DNA from: DASQPE01 sp035644115
GTDB taxonomy: Bacteria > Gemmatimonadota > Gemmatimonadetes > Gemmatimonadales > GWC2-71-9
Length of the DNA: 64,000 nucleotides
NCBI GenBank assembly: GCA_035644115.1
Contig: DASQPE010000099.1
Span: forward strand, 1 to 64,000
Reading direction: 5' to 3'
Position 1 is the first letter of the stretch; each line of letters opens with the position of its first letter. The notes under the pieces were generated by a model. The model made no database searches. It was not told the origin of the DNA and saw only the letters and a program-made list of their open reading frames with translations. Shown here one piece after another: positions 1-7,999 of this stretch. The translations under genes were made by a program, and so were the position numbers.

Positions 1-186
1 GGGAAGGACGGCTTCGGCACCGACTGCTGGAATCACATTACCATCGCCGTCTATCCGGTCGGCGGCGGTCTCCCCAAGCATCGGGCGGGTCCGGCCTTGT
101 CCGTCCTCCGGAGAAAGCCCGATGGCGCTTGGGTCATCTTCCGAGACGCCAACATGGTCGCACCGGCGCCCCAACCCTCGACCTGA
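1..186 (+). CDS. C-terminal part of an NTF2-like (SnoaL/DUF4440-type) protein, cut by the window edge
   Basis: Frame 1 is open from the first base to a TGA at 184-186, giving about 61 residues. The segment LSVLRRKPDGAWVIFRDANM looks like the closing beta strands of DUF4440/SnoaL-like proteins, where an 'R..dG.W.i..d' pattern ends the cone-shaped fold. The start lies outside the window, so substrate and localisation cannot be judged. Another NTF2-like gene follows 15 bases later in the same direction, so the two may be a tandem pair. Confidence 0.6.
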   Translation, partial: GKDGFGTDCWNHITIAVYPVGGGLPKHRAGPALSVLRRKPDGAWVIFRDANMVAPAPQPST

Positions 187-201
187 TCGGGACATTCCCT
201 C

Positions 202-750
202 ATGCGAACAGCCTTGCGCATCCTCGCCGTGCTGGCAGCGATCCCCCTTCTCAGGGCTCCGTCCGGCGCGGCGGCGCAGATGCCGGCCGCCGATTCCGCC
301 GACGTGCGCACGATCGAAGGCATCGTCAACGCTTACTACGACGTGATCAACGGCCCGCCGGGTGCTCCCCGGCAATGGCGGCGGGACAGCACCCTCTACA
401 TGCCCGCCGCGACTTTCGTCAGCATGGGGGAGCGCGACGGGAAGCCGGTCGTCTCGGTGATGACCCCCGAGGAGTACCGCCGGGCGACCAACGCCTCGTT
501 CGTAGAAAAGGGATTCTTCGAGACCGAGATCGGCCACCGGATCGAGCGCTTCGGCAACGTTGCCCAGGTACGCAGCGTGTACGAGACGCGGCATGTGGCC
601 AAGGGGCCGCTGCTGGGTCGCGGGGTGAACTATCTGATGCTGTATTGGGACGGCGCTCGCTGGTGGATTTCCGGGGCGGTCTGGGATGACGAACGGCCGG
701 GGACCCGGCTCCCCGCTTCCTGGGTCGGGCGGAACGAGCGCGCGCCCTGA
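202..750 (+). CDS. Secreted NTF2-like (SnoaL/DUF4440-type) protein
   Basis: 182 residues. Residues 1-25 form a signal peptide (Arg at position 2, a Leu/Ala-rich core, likely cleavage after the Ala run before QMPAADS), so the protein is probably periplasmic. The mature part begins with a helix ending in the 'VNAYYDVINGPPG' pattern and ends in strands with 'RWWISGAVWDDERP', as in single-domain NTF2-like proteins. No catalytic residues can be assigned; function is unknown. The stop overlaps the ATG of the next gene by one base (TGATG), suggesting translational coupling with the PCu(A)C gene. Confidence 0.75.
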   Translation: MRTALRILAVLAAIPLLRAPSGAAAQMPAADSADVRTIEGIVNAYYDVINGPPGAPRQWRRDSTLYMPAATFVSMGERDGKPVVSVMTPEEYRRATNASFVEKGFFETEIGHRIERFGNVAQVRSVYETRHVAKGPLLGRGVNYLMLYWDGARWWISGAVWDDERPGTRLPASWVGRNERAP

Positions 751-1244
751 TGGGACCCGGCGGCGTGGGAGAGCCCCTGAGCTCCACGCGGCGCTGGGCG
801 GCTCCGGTCCTGCTCGCGATGGCCATTCCGGGGTGCCACGCGCCGAGCGGCGGGCAAGCCCGCGCTGGTGACTTGACGGTGAGCCATGCGGTCGCGACGA
901 CGGCTCCCGGGCCCGGCTCCCAGGCCTCGGCGTTCCTGGTCGTCGATAACCGTGGCGAAACGACGGTGACCCTCGTTGGGGTCCGCTCCCCGGCAGCCCG
1001 GACGGCCCAGCTTCACGCCATCACCGGCGGCCGAATGCAGCCGGTCTCCCAGATCGCCGTGCCGGCGCGGGGCCGGCTCCTGCTGGTTCCGGGCCGGTAT
1101 CACCTGATGCTCGACAGTCTGATTCGCCCGCTGGCCCTGGGCGACAGCGTGCCGCTCGAATTGCAGTTCCAGCCCGCCGCGACCCTGAGCGTCCGGGCAC
1201 CCGTCCTCCGCTACGGCGATGCCGTGAAGGATCTCCCCCAATGA
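750..1244 (+). CDS. PCu(A)C-family periplasmic copper chaperone, lipoprotein
   Basis: 164 residues. The N-terminus has a hydrophobic stretch ending in a lipobox (AIPGC, Cys29), so it is probably a lipid-anchored periplasmic protein. The PCu(A)C (DUF461) family binds Cu(I) through an H-M-Mx21HxM motif and delivers it to cytochrome oxidase. Here His89, Met96, His118 and Met120 fit, with exactly 21 residues between Met96 and His118; the first His-Met spacing is shorter than the textbook form. Start and stop overlap both neighbours (TGATG upstream, ATGA downstream), so it belongs to a small operon. No oxidase gene is in view. Confidence 0.8.
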   Translation: MGPGGVGEPLSSTRRWAAPVLLAMAIPGCHAPSGGQARAGDLTVSHAVATTAPGPGSQASAFLVVDNRGETTVTLVGVRSPAARTAQLHAITGGRMQPVSQIAVPARGRLLLVPGRYHLMLDSLIRPLALGDSVPLELQFQPAATLSVRAPVLRYGDAVKDLPQ

Positions 1245-1381
1245 GCTTCCGCAGTCTCGTGATACTCCTCGCGATCATCGGCGGCCTGCTCTGGTACTTC
1301 GGCAAGCCGCAGCAATGGTGGGAGTCGATGCAGCGGGCGGCCGGCCAGGTCCATGCGGCGCCCGCGGACTCGACTCCGTAA
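1241..1381 (+). CDS. Small single-pass membrane protein, unknown function
   Basis: 46 residues starting MSFRSLVILLAIIGGLLWYF. One membrane helix covers residues 5-20, followed by a Trp-rich, then Ala-rich polar tail. The ATG overlaps the stop of the PCu(A)C gene by four bases (ATGA), which is the main evidence that it is a real translated gene. It resembles small 'tail' proteins encoded with copper chaperone genes, but no family is recognised. Confidence 0.6.
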   Translation: MSFRSLVILLAIIGGLLWYFGKPQQWWESMQRAAGQVHAAPADSTP

Positions 1382-1413
1382 GCCGGCGCCGGCCCGCACG
1401 CATGACCTGAAGG

Positions 1414-1902
1414 ATGTCACTCGCTGGGGAGCTGCTGGTGGCCGCCGCCGTCCTGGGTCTGGGCGTTCCGTTCGCCCTCTCCGTTCTGCGCTTTCGGGCG
1501 GCATGGCAGGCCGTTGCTGCACACTATCCCTCCACCGATCGCCAGTCCCCCCTCAAACCCTCCGACCGGGTGCCCAACACCTACTGCGAGGTGCACATCG
1601 GCGCGCGCACGGCTGCCGCGCCGGGCTTCACGGTCGACGGTACGCCCGGCGGGTTCGCCCTGGCGCCTGGCCGGTGGCACGGCCCGCTGCCTACCTTGTG
1701 GATCCCATGGCCGGCGGTGACGCAGTGCGAGCTCAGTACCCGCACGGTGGGTCGCTTGATCGTGCATTGCGTCCGATTGCGGTTGGCGGAGGACCAGGAG
1801 TGGTGCCTGGTCGATTCGCCGGCAGGGGAGCGGCTCTACCGCTTCTGGCGCTCCGCCGGGACCGACGGGCCACGCAGACCACACCAGGAGAAATCGCCAT
1901 GA
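1414..1902 (+). CDS. Membrane-anchored protein of unknown function
   Basis: 162 residues. Residues 5-25 form one hydrophobic helix; the rest is a soluble, beta-rich domain with the pattern 'WIPWPAVTQCEL' near the middle, which looks like a PH-like or similar barrel fold rather than an enzyme. No catalytic motif is seen. Its stop overlaps the ATG of the following VOC gene (ATGA). The role is unknown; the anchor suggests a cytoplasmic-membrane location. Confidence 0.6.
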   Translation: MSLAGELLVAAAVLGLGVPFALSVLRFRAAWQAVAAHYPSTDRQSPLKPSDRVPNTYCEVHIGARTAAAPGFTVDGTPGGFALAPGRWHGPLPTLWIPWPAVTQCELSTRTVGRLIVHCVRLRLAEDQEWCLVDSPAGERLYRFWRSAGTDGPRRPHQEKSP

Positions 1903-2297
1903 TCACCGGCGCTCACTTCCTGCTCTACAGCAAGGACCCGGACGCGGACCGGGAGTTCTTTCGGGATGTGCTGGGCTTTCGCACTGTCGATGCGGGCGGA
2001 GGATGGCTGATTTTTGCCCTGCCCCCATCGGAGCTCGGCGTGCACCCGGCCACCGAGAGCTTCATACAACGCCACGCCGAGCACGATCTCCTGGGTACGG
2101 TGCTGTATCTGATGTGCGACGATCTCCCGGCGACCGTAAAGACACTCGAGGCCAGGAGCATTCGCTGCACCGAGATTCTGAAGGCGGAATGGGGAATCAC
2201 CACGACCGTTCGCTTGCCGAGCGGCGGACAGATCGGTCTTTACCAGCCAGGTCACCCGACCGCACTGGAGCTCCCCCGAACGCCCCTCAAACCGTGA
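1899..2297 (+). CDS. VOC-superfamily (glyoxalase/bleomycin-resistance fold) protein
   Basis: 132 residues from the ATG at 1899, chosen over upstream in-frame codons because it overlaps the preceding stop (ATGA) and matches the usual VOC start ('ITGAHFLLYSKDPDADREFF', the beta-alpha opening with F-x-x-D-V-L-G-F). The second beta-alpha-beta module ends in 'LPSGGQIGLYQP'. The metal-binding Glu expected near the C-terminus is not obvious, so metal dependence and substrate are unknown. Probably a cytoplasmic small-molecule-binding or lyase protein. Confidence 0.8.
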   Translation: MITGAHFLLYSKDPDADREFFRDVLGFRTVDAGGGWLIFALPPSELGVHPATESFIQRHAEHDLLGTVLYLMCDDLPATVKTLEARSIRCTEILKAEWGITTTVRLPSGGQIGLYQPGHPTALELPRTPLKP

Positions 2298-2317
2298 TCG
2301 AGTCCTAGAGGCACCCC

Positions 2318-2791
2318 ATGCTCCGTTTCGTGTCGCGAGCCGAACAGCTCGTCGTCCGCGTGCTCATGGTGCTGCTCCTGATCGCCATCGTGCTCGGCAC
2401 ATTCGCGCTCGGCCGGGTGCTGTTTCTCGAGATCATCGAGCCCCCGCTATTGCTGCTCGAGGTCGACAAACTGTTCGAGGCGTTCGGCCTGTTTGTCGTC
2501 GTGCTGATCGGCCTCGAGCTGCTGAAGTCGATGGCGCTGTTCATCATCGAGGAGCGAGTCGAGCCGAGGCTGGTGGTCGAGGTGGCGATCATCGCGCTGT
2601 GCAACAAGGTGATCACGCTCGACCTGAAGCACACCGACGGCGTCTCTCTGGTGGGGATCGCCGCAATATTTGTCGGCCTGGCGGCGACCTATTTCGTGGT
2701 CCAGCGAGCCGACCGCACGATCGCGGAATACGAGCAGCGACGCACCGCCGAATGGCGGGCCACCCAAGCCGCGAAGAAACCCGGCTCCTGA
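2318..2791 (+). CDS. PsiE-like (phosphate-starvation-inducible E) membrane protein
   Basis: 157 residues with four hydrophobic segments at about 13-35, 52-72, 84-97 and 107-127, and a charged C-terminal tail. The arrangement and the segment FVVVLIGLELLKSMALFI are typical of the PsiE family, which is induced by phosphate starvation in enterobacteria but has no defined biochemical role. No Pho-box-like site was recognised upstream, so regulation is open. Confidence 0.7.
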   Translation: MLRFVSRAEQLVVRVLMVLLLIAIVLGTFALGRVLFLEIIEPPLLLLEVDKLFEAFGLFVVVLIGLELLKSMALFIIEERVEPRLVVEVAIIALCNKVITLDLKHTDGVSLVGIAAIFVGLAATYFVVQRADRTIAEYEQRRTAEWRATQAAKKPGS

Positions 2792-2810
2792 CGCCCGCCG
2801 AGACCGCCCT

Positions 2811-3365
2811 GTGCCGTCCGCCTTCTCCCACGCTGTCGCCGCCCTTGGCATCGGGGCCTGCTTCTACCGGCCCGAAGTTCCCAAACGGGTGTGGGTATTG
2901 GGGGCCGCGTGCGCCGCGCTCCCGGACCTCGACGTGATCGGGTTTCGATTTGGCATCGCGTACGGCGACATGCTGGGCCACCGCGGACTCAGCCACTCCT
3001 TGGCATTTGCCGCCGCGCTCGCCGCTGCCGTGGTCGGGCTCGGCTTTCGTCGCGGCGTGCCCGGACTGCGGGCCCGAACGCTCTGGGCGTATTTCTTTCT
3101 GGCCACCGCATCCCACGGGTTTCTCGACGCGTTCACCGATGGAGGCATGGGCGTAGCCTTCTTCGCCCCGATCGACAACACCCGCTACTTCTTTCCGATC
3201 CGCCCCATCCACGTGTCGCCGCTCATGCCCCGCTACTTCCTGAGCGCGCGCGGCTGGGCCGCGCTCAGGAGCGAGCTCCCCTGGGTCTGGCTGCCGTCGG
3301 CGGTCCTGGCCATGCTTGCCTTCGCATGGCGCCGAATCCGCCGGCCGGGGCTGAGCGGCGCGTGA
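2811..3365 (+). CDS. YdjM-like membrane-bound metal-dependent hydrolase family protein
   Basis: 184 residues from a GTG at 2811. The open frame extends further upstream but would overlap the psiE-like gene, and the GTG gives the family's normal N-terminus (PSAFSHAVAALGIG). Conserved metal-site-like residues are visible: 'LPDLDVIGF' near 40, 'GHRGLSHS' near 60, and 'SHGFLDAFTDGG' near 100. Several hydrophobic helices indicate an inner-membrane protein. In E. coli YdjM is LexA-regulated; no LexA box was recognised here. Substrate unknown. Confidence 0.8.
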   Translation: MPSAFSHAVAALGIGACFYRPEVPKRVWVLGAACAALPDLDVIGFRFGIAYGDMLGHRGLSHSLAFAAALAAAVVGLGFRRGVPGLRARTLWAYFFLATASHGFLDAFTDGGMGVAFFAPIDNTRYFFPIRPIHVSPLMPRYFLSARGWAALRSELPWVWLPSAVLAMLAFAWRRIRRPGLSGA

Positions 3366-3431
3366 GTGCCCCATTTTGCCATTGCACCGTCCCATCTCTA
3401 GATTTCCGGGAACGTCGTCGCGAGCTATCCG

Positions 3432-3617
3432 ATGAAGGGCAAGATCTCCACTCGACTGGAACTGATTCTGAGGGACGAAGACGCCCGGTCCCAGCTGCGC
3501 AAGCAGCTCATTCTGGGACGGGACGGCGAGATCCGGGTCAATGGCCGGGTCTTTCGCCTTCGGCTCGACAATGCGACGCCAACCAGGAAGGGTGCTCTCC
3601 CGAGGATGATCGCGTGA
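3432..3617 (+). CDS. Small hypothetical protein
   Basis: 61 residues, ATG start, rich in Arg/Lys with mixed charges (begins MKGKISTRLELILRDEDARS). The centre 'ILGRDGEIRVNGRVFRLR' could be a short beta hairpin. No family is recognised. It sits in a short gap between two clearly real genes on the same strand and has ordinary codon use, so it is plausible but not proven. Confidence 0.4.
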   Translation: MKGKISTRLELILRDEDARSQLRKQLILGRDGEIRVNGRVFRLRLDNATPTRKGALPRMIA

Positions 3618-3627
3618 AGTAGGGCCG

Positions 3628-4434
3628 ATGAACTTTGCGTTCCCGGCTCTCCTCGCGTTTCTCCTGCTCCTCCCCGGAATCATTCTCCGCTACACCTACG
3701 CTCGCGGCGCGTGGGGCTGGGCCAGCCCGACCTCTCTGCGGCGCATCACTGACGAGCTGGCCTACGGCGTCATCTTTTCCATCCCACTGCACACCGGCTG
3801 GCTCGAGCTCGCGGCGGCCCTCGGGTTTCCGGCCGACGTCCGCGCTCCGCTCGCGCTGCTGGCGGGCAATTTCGGACAGGGTAACTCCCTCCTCGCGCCG
3901 AGCCTCCGGGCGATCTCTGAGCACTACCCATCAGTCGCCGCTTATTTCATCTCTCTGTACGGCGCCTCCGCCGTTCTGGGCAACCTTGCCCACCGGACCG
4001 TCCGGAAGCTCAGACTCGACCACCGGACCAAGACCTTTCGCTTCGACAACTACTGGTACTACATGCTCACCGGCGAGGTCCTCCGGTTCCGTGAGAACGC
4101 CGAGGGTGAGGAGCCCGACGGCGTGTACCTCTCCGCCGTGGTTGCCCATTCGGGCGTGAGCTATCTGTATCGCGGCATCGTGACCGATTTCACCTTTGAT
4201 GGCGACGGAGCGCTCGACACGGTCGTGCTCAGCGACGCCCACCGGCGCGCGCTGTCGGACGATCGCGCGGCGTCAGAGGAGCCGGTCCCGTCCTACCAGG
4301 AAGACCCCCGCTATTACAACGTGCGCGGCGACTTCCTCATCCTGCGCTACGCCGAGATGCAGACGCTCAACCTGGATTATTTCTGGCTGGGCGAAGCCGA
4401 CGGGGAGGCTGCGCCCGAACTGGCCCAGGAATGA
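3628..4434 (+). CDS. Membrane protein of unknown function (DUF6338-like)
   Basis: 268 residues. The first helix is unusually close to the start (FAFPALLAFLLLLPGIILRYTY), a second lies around 45-65 and a third near 105-120; the C-terminal half is soluble with the pattern 'YYNVRGDFLILRYAEMQTLN'. This arrangement resembles the DUF6338 family from memory, but no function is known. Its stop codon overlaps the start of the next gene by four bases. Confidence 0.6.
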   Translation: MNFAFPALLAFLLLLPGIILRYTYARGAWGWASPTSLRRITDELAYGVIFSIPLHTGWLELAAALGFPADVRAPLALLAGNFGQGNSLLAPSLRAISEHYPSVAAYFISLYGASAVLGNLAHRTVRKLRLDHRTKTFRFDNYWYYMLTGEVLRFRENAEGEEPDGVYLSAVVAHSGVSYLYRGIVTDFTFDGDGALDTVVLSDAHRRALSDDRAASEEPVPSYQEDPRYYNVRGDFLILRYAEMQTLNLDYFWLGEADGEAAPELAQE

Positions 4435-4892
4435 ACCGACTCGATGCGCTGAGCCGGGTCCTCGCGGCCGAGCTTCCAGTGACCCAGCACCTCGGGATCG
4501 TGGTCGAGAGCGAGGACGAGCATGGGCTGGTGTTGGGCCTGCCACTCGGACCCAACCGGAATCACCAGGGTGGGATTTTCGCGGGCAGCCTCAACGCCGC
4601 GGCGACGCTCACGGGTTGGGCCGTCCTCTGGCTGGCGCTGCGTCGGACTGACATGGAGGCGGTCGTGGTGATCCAGGACAGCACGATCGAGTACCTGAGG
4701 CCGGTCGCGGAGGATTGCCAGGCCCGCTGCGACTGGCCCGAAGCGAACGCGCTCGACCGGTTTCTGGAGACCCTGAAGCGCCATCACCGGGCGCGCTTGT
4801 CCCTGGTCGTGGAAGTCGTGGCCGCCGGCCGCCTGGTCGCCAGCTTTGCCGGTCGCTATGTCGCCCTCCGCCCGCGACCGGCGCCCTCCTGA
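4431..4892 (+). CDS. YiiD-C-type hot-dog thioesterase
   Basis: 153 residues with the segment NRNHQGGIFAGSLNAAATLT near residue 41, which matches the hot-dog helix of the YiiD C-terminal thioesterase family (Asn-His near its N-end, then a small-residue helix). In E. coli YiiD this domain is fused to an acetyltransferase; here it stands alone. Likely acts on acyl-CoA or acyl-ACP, substrate unknown. It is linked to both neighbours by overlaps (ATGA at the start, TGATG at the end). Confidence 0.75.
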   Translation: MNRLDALSRVLAAELPVTQHLGIVVESEDEHGLVLGLPLGPNRNHQGGIFAGSLNAAATLTGWAVLWLALRRTDMEAVVVIQDSTIEYLRPVAEDCQARCDWPEANALDRFLETLKRHHRARLSLVVEVVAAGRLVASFAGRYVALRPRPAPS

Positions 4893-5770
4893 TGCAAGTC
4901 GAGCTGCTCCTCGTTCCCTACGACTCGGCCCGCCGGGGCGAGCGCCTGGGCGCGGGACCCGAGCACCTGCTTGCCGGTGGGCTGGGTGCTGAGCTGGCGC
5001 GGGCGGGCCATCCCGTCGTCCGCACGGTTCTGGTCGAGCCGCCTCCGGGTTGGGTAGCCGAGATTCGCACCGCCTTCGGGTTGATCAGCGCGCTCGCGGT
5101 TGCCGTGCGGACCGCTCGCGCGGCCGGACATTTCCCGCTGGTCCTGGCCGGTAACTGCAACACCTGCGTCGGAACTGTCGCCGGGCTTGGCGGCGGCGGG
5201 CGGACCGGCGTCCTGTGGTTCGACGCGCACGGCGACTTCAACACACCTGAGACGACCACGAGCGGGTTTCTGGACGGAATGGGCCTGGCCACGCTCACCG
5301 GCCGGTGCTGGAACGCGATGGCGCGCGCGGTGCCCGGCTTCATCCCGGTCCCCGAATCGGCGGCCTGCCTGCTCGGCGCGCGGGATATCGATCCGTTGGA
5401 AGCTGACGAGATTGCCCGCTCCGAGTTGCGCACGCTCGCGCCGGCGAGGATCGCGTCGGACCTCCCCGCCGTGTTGGGAGCGATGCGCGCTCAGGTCACC
5501 CGCGCGTACCTGCACCTCGATCTTGATGTGCTGGACCCGGGCGAAGGCCGCGCCAACGAGCTCGCGGTGGACGGCGGCCTTTCTCTCCCGGCGCTCCAGC
5601 AGGCGATCGGCGACATCGGCCGAGCGCTACCGATCGAGGCGGCCGCGATCACGGCTTACGACCCGGCGTTCGATGGCGACGGCCGGATCCGGGCAGCCGC
5701 GATTGCGCTCGCGCAGACCATCGTCAGCGCAGCCGCCCGGCAGCCCAGTCAGGCGCCCGGTTTGTTGTAG
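4892..5770 (+). CDS. Arginase/agmatinase-fold protein with an altered metal site
   Basis: 292 residues from the ATG that overlaps the preceding TGA. Ureohydrolase motifs are recognisable: 'DAHGDFNTPE' with Asp111, His113 and Asp115, and 'LDLDVLDP' with Asp210, Asp212 and Asp215. The first motif, normally GGDHS and supplying a Mn-binding His, reads GNCNT here (87-91), so Asn90 stands where the His ligand is expected. A full two-Mn arginase site is therefore doubtful. Substrate could be a guanidino or formimino compound. The 3' end overlaps the convergent NTF2-like gene by 22 bases. Confidence 0.8.
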   Translation: MQVELLLVPYDSARRGERLGAGPEHLLAGGLGAELARAGHPVVRTVLVEPPPGWVAEIRTAFGLISALAVAVRTARAAGHFPLVLAGNCNTCVGTVAGLGGGGRTGVLWFDAHGDFNTPETTTSGFLDGMGLATLTGRCWNAMARAVPGFIPVPESAACLLGARDIDPLEADEIARSELRTLAPARIASDLPAVLGAMRAQVTRAYLHLDLDVLDPGEGRANELAVDGGLSLPALQQAIGDIGRALPIEAAAITAYDPAFDGDGRIRAAAIALAQTIVSAAARQPSQAPGLL

Positions 5771-6144
5771 TAGAACTGCTCGTGGACGATCTTCCCGTCC
5801 TTCACCGTGTACAGCGCCATTTCGGTCATCTGGAACCGCTGCCCGGTGGGCTTGAACGTCGTGTCGTAGCTGTAGTGCACCGCAAACTGGCCGCCCTCCC
5901 CGACGAACGGGCCGTTCACCTCGGCGGCATGCACCTCGTTGTTCTCGAACCACCACTCGTTCTTGCCCTTGATGGCGTCGATGCCGTTCATCTCGGCCGG
6001 CATGCTCTCGTCGCCTACCGGTTCGATACTGACGATTTTAGGCGAATAGAGCCGGCTGATGGCGTCGAGGTTCCGCCCGGCGCGACATAGCGCGACGAGC
6101 TCCTGTGCGAGAGCGGCGGTGGTTGCAGGGGCGGCGGTAGCCAT
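5749..6144 (-). CDS. SnoaL-like (NTF2-fold) protein
   Basis: 131 residues, no signal peptide, preceded by a good Shine-Dalgarno sequence (AAGGAG) a few bases before the ATG. The pattern runs from an N-terminal helix ('ALCRAGRNLDAISRLYSP') through 'IDAIKGKNEWWFENNEVHA' to a final strand 'KDGKIVHEQFYYNKPG', typical of stand-alone SnoaL-like proteins. No catalytic residue is assigned. It converges on and overlaps the arginase-fold gene. Confidence 0.8.
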   Translation of the reverse strand: MATAAPATTAALAQELVALCRAGRNLDAISRLYSPKIVSIEPVGDESMPAEMNGIDAIKGKNEWWFENNEVHAAEVNGPFVGEGGQFAVHYSYDTTFKPTGQRFQMTEMALYTVKDGKIVHEQFYYNKPGA

Positions 6145-6240
6145 ACGTATCTCCTTGGTTGGGTAGCCTGCTTCATATTAGCGCGGCCTCCCCGATATGC
6201 CACGCCACACTTTGGTAACGGGAGCCGGTGCAGCGCCCTC

Positions 6241-7116
6241 ATGGAGGTCTCGATTCGCAACTACGGAGCGTGGCACCGGCTCTCCGAGCAGGTGCAGCGG
6301 ATCCTGATGCCGACCGATTGGCCGGCCCGCCTCGCGGTCGCGCTCGGCGCACGCACCGACGTCCAAGTGGAGCGCCACGACCTCACCCTGAGCGATCCGC
6401 TGGGGGATGGGTCCACGCTCCGCATCGCCTTCGCCGCCGACTTCCACGCCGGACCGACCACCTCCTCTGAGGTGCTGCGGAGCGCGGCGCGGGCATTGGA
6501 GGCGGAAGCGGCGGATCTGCTCCTGCTGGGGGGCGACTTCGTGTCCCTGCGCCCCGAGCACGTGGACCGGGTAGCTCCCCTGCTGGCCGGGATCCCCGCT
6601 CCACTGGGCCGCTATGCCGTTCTGGGCAATCATGATTACTGGGCAGGCGCCGACCGGGTCGCCAACGGCTTGAGCGCCGCCGGCATCGAGGTGCTCACCA
6701 ATCGCTGCGTCCGGCTGCCGGCTCCGTTCGGCGGGGTGAGCCTGTGCGGGCTGGATGATCACGGTTCGGGTCGGCCCGACGCCGCCGCCGCGCTCTCGGG
6801 CGCCGGCCCGGTGAAGCTGGTCCTGATGCACGCTCCCTCGAGCTTGCTCGACCTCGGCCCGCGGCCCTTCTCGGTCGCCTTCTGCGGCCACACTCACGGC
6901 GGACAGATCGCACTGCCCGGCGGGCGCCCCCTCGTCGTCGCCCATGGCGCCCTTTCCCGTCGCTACAGTCAAGGGCGACACGATCTTGCGCCAGGCAGGA
7001 CTCTGCTGGTGAGCCGCGGAATCGGCTGCACGGCGATTCCCCTTCGGCTCAACTCGCCCTCCGCCATCCTCGTGTGCACCTTGCGGGGCGCGATCGCCGG
7101 CGGCAAGGGTGCGTAG
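6241..7116 (+). CDS. Calcineurin-like metallophosphoesterase (YkuE/YaeI type)
   Basis: 291 residues. All metallophosphoesterase motifs are in order: 'FAADFHAGP' near 64 (D-x-H), 'LLLGGDFVS' near 98, 'LGNHDYW' near 129 (GNHD/E), 'LMHAP' near 198, and 'FCGHTHGGQ' near 218 (GHxH). These coordinate two metals in the family. Family members hydrolyse phosphoesters, sometimes UDP-diacylglucosamine or phospholipid-type substrates at the membrane; the substrate here is unknown. The C-terminal 'SRGIGCTAIPLR' is also typical. Confidence 0.88.
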   Translation: MEVSIRNYGAWHRLSEQVQRILMPTDWPARLAVALGARTDVQVERHDLTLSDPLGDGSTLRIAFAADFHAGPTTSSEVLRSAARALEAEAADLLLLGGDFVSLRPEHVDRVAPLLAGIPAPLGRYAVLGNHDYWAGADRVANGLSAAGIEVLTNRCVRLPAPFGGVSLCGLDDHGSGRPDAAAALSGAGPVKLVLMHAPSSLLDLGPRPFSVAFCGHTHGGQIALPGGRPLVVAHGALSRRYSQGRHDLAPGRTLLVSRGIGCTAIPLRLNSPSAILVCTLRGAIAGGKGA

Positions 7117-7219
7117 CCCGACCCCACTGCTGGTGACCGATGGCCAGTGTCGGCCGCTCTGGCATCCGCCGCCAGGCGCTCCGATATTTGCCTTTCCTGC
7201 TCGCGGCTCGGAGGAAGTG

Positions 7220-7984
7220 ATGCGCCTCACCAAGGTCCTGGGTGTTTTATGCGTTGCCGCCGCGCTCGCGTTCACCGCAGCGGACGCCCCGGCGCTGATT
7301 CAGGATCCGAGCGGCGCGTCGCTTCAGCAACCCGCTATCGAACGCAGCTCGCCCGAGCACGGGCCCACCCCGTGGCGCGACCTGATCGGGCTCCCCGTCG
7401 CCGCGGCGCTGGGCGCGGCGCTCGCCTTCCGACCGGTGCGCCGGGGAACGCCGGCCCGCGACCCTGCCGTGATTCAAACCCAGATCGTGCTGGCGGTGGT
7501 CGGTGCGTTGATCATGATGGTGGTCGGCGCCAGCCTCGCGAGAGCGTTCGGCATTCTCGGCGCAGCCAACCTGGTCCGCTATCGAGCCAAGATCGGCGAT
7601 CCGAAGGATGCCGCCGTCATGCTGGTCGCCCTGGCGGTCGGCCTCGCGTCGGGCATCGGCCTGTATTACCCCGCCGCGGTGGCCACGGCGTTCATCCTGC
7701 TTCTTCTGTGGGCGCTCGAGTCGATCGAGCCGGCCCCGGTCAAGATCTTCGAGCTGAAGGTCAAGGGCGACGCGGTCGCCGACATCCGGTCCCGGGTCGA
7801 ACAGCTGCTGCGCGACCAGCATCTCAGCTACGACCTTCGCACGACGGGCCAGGAGGAGCTGAGCTATCAGATCACCTTCCCGGCCCGGCGACGGACCAAT
7901 CGGCTCGCAGCCGCCGTTCTCGCGCTCGACCCGGATCGCCAGGTCACGGTCGAGCTCGACCCGGTGAAGAAAAAGAAGTCGTAG
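7220..7984 (+). CDS. MgtC/DUF4956-like membrane protein with C-terminal ACT-like domain
   Basis: 254 residues from the ATG at 7220, preceded by GGAGG at 7210-7214; an upstream in-frame ATG at 7109 lacks such a site and would overlap the phosphoesterase gene. Residues 1-30 are a signal peptide or first helix, a second helix lies near 57-72, then two or three helices near 90-175 contain 'FGILGAANLVRYR' and 'KIGDPKDAAVMLVALAVGLA'. The C-terminal 70 residues look like a small alpha/beta regulatory domain as in MgtC-type proteins. Role unknown, possibly ion homeostasis. A related protein lies at 52.2-53.2 kb. Confidence 0.65.
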   Translation: MRLTKVLGVLCVAAALAFTAADAPALIQDPSGASLQQPAIERSSPEHGPTPWRDLIGLPVAAALGAALAFRPVRRGTPARDPAVIQTQIVLAVVGALIMMVVGASLARAFGILGAANLVRYRAKIGDPKDAAVMLVALAVGLASGIGLYYPAAVATAFILLLLWALESIEPAPVKIFELKVKGDAVADIRSRVEQLLRDQHLSYDLRTTGQEELSYQITFPARRRTNRLAAAVLALDPDRQVTVELDPVKKKKS

Positions 7985-7999
7985 GAACTGGGCGGAGCC

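Noticed and set aside
2613..3683. Minus-strand open frame of 356 codons
   Set aside because: Antisense to PsiE-like and YdjM-like genes; no family resemblance.
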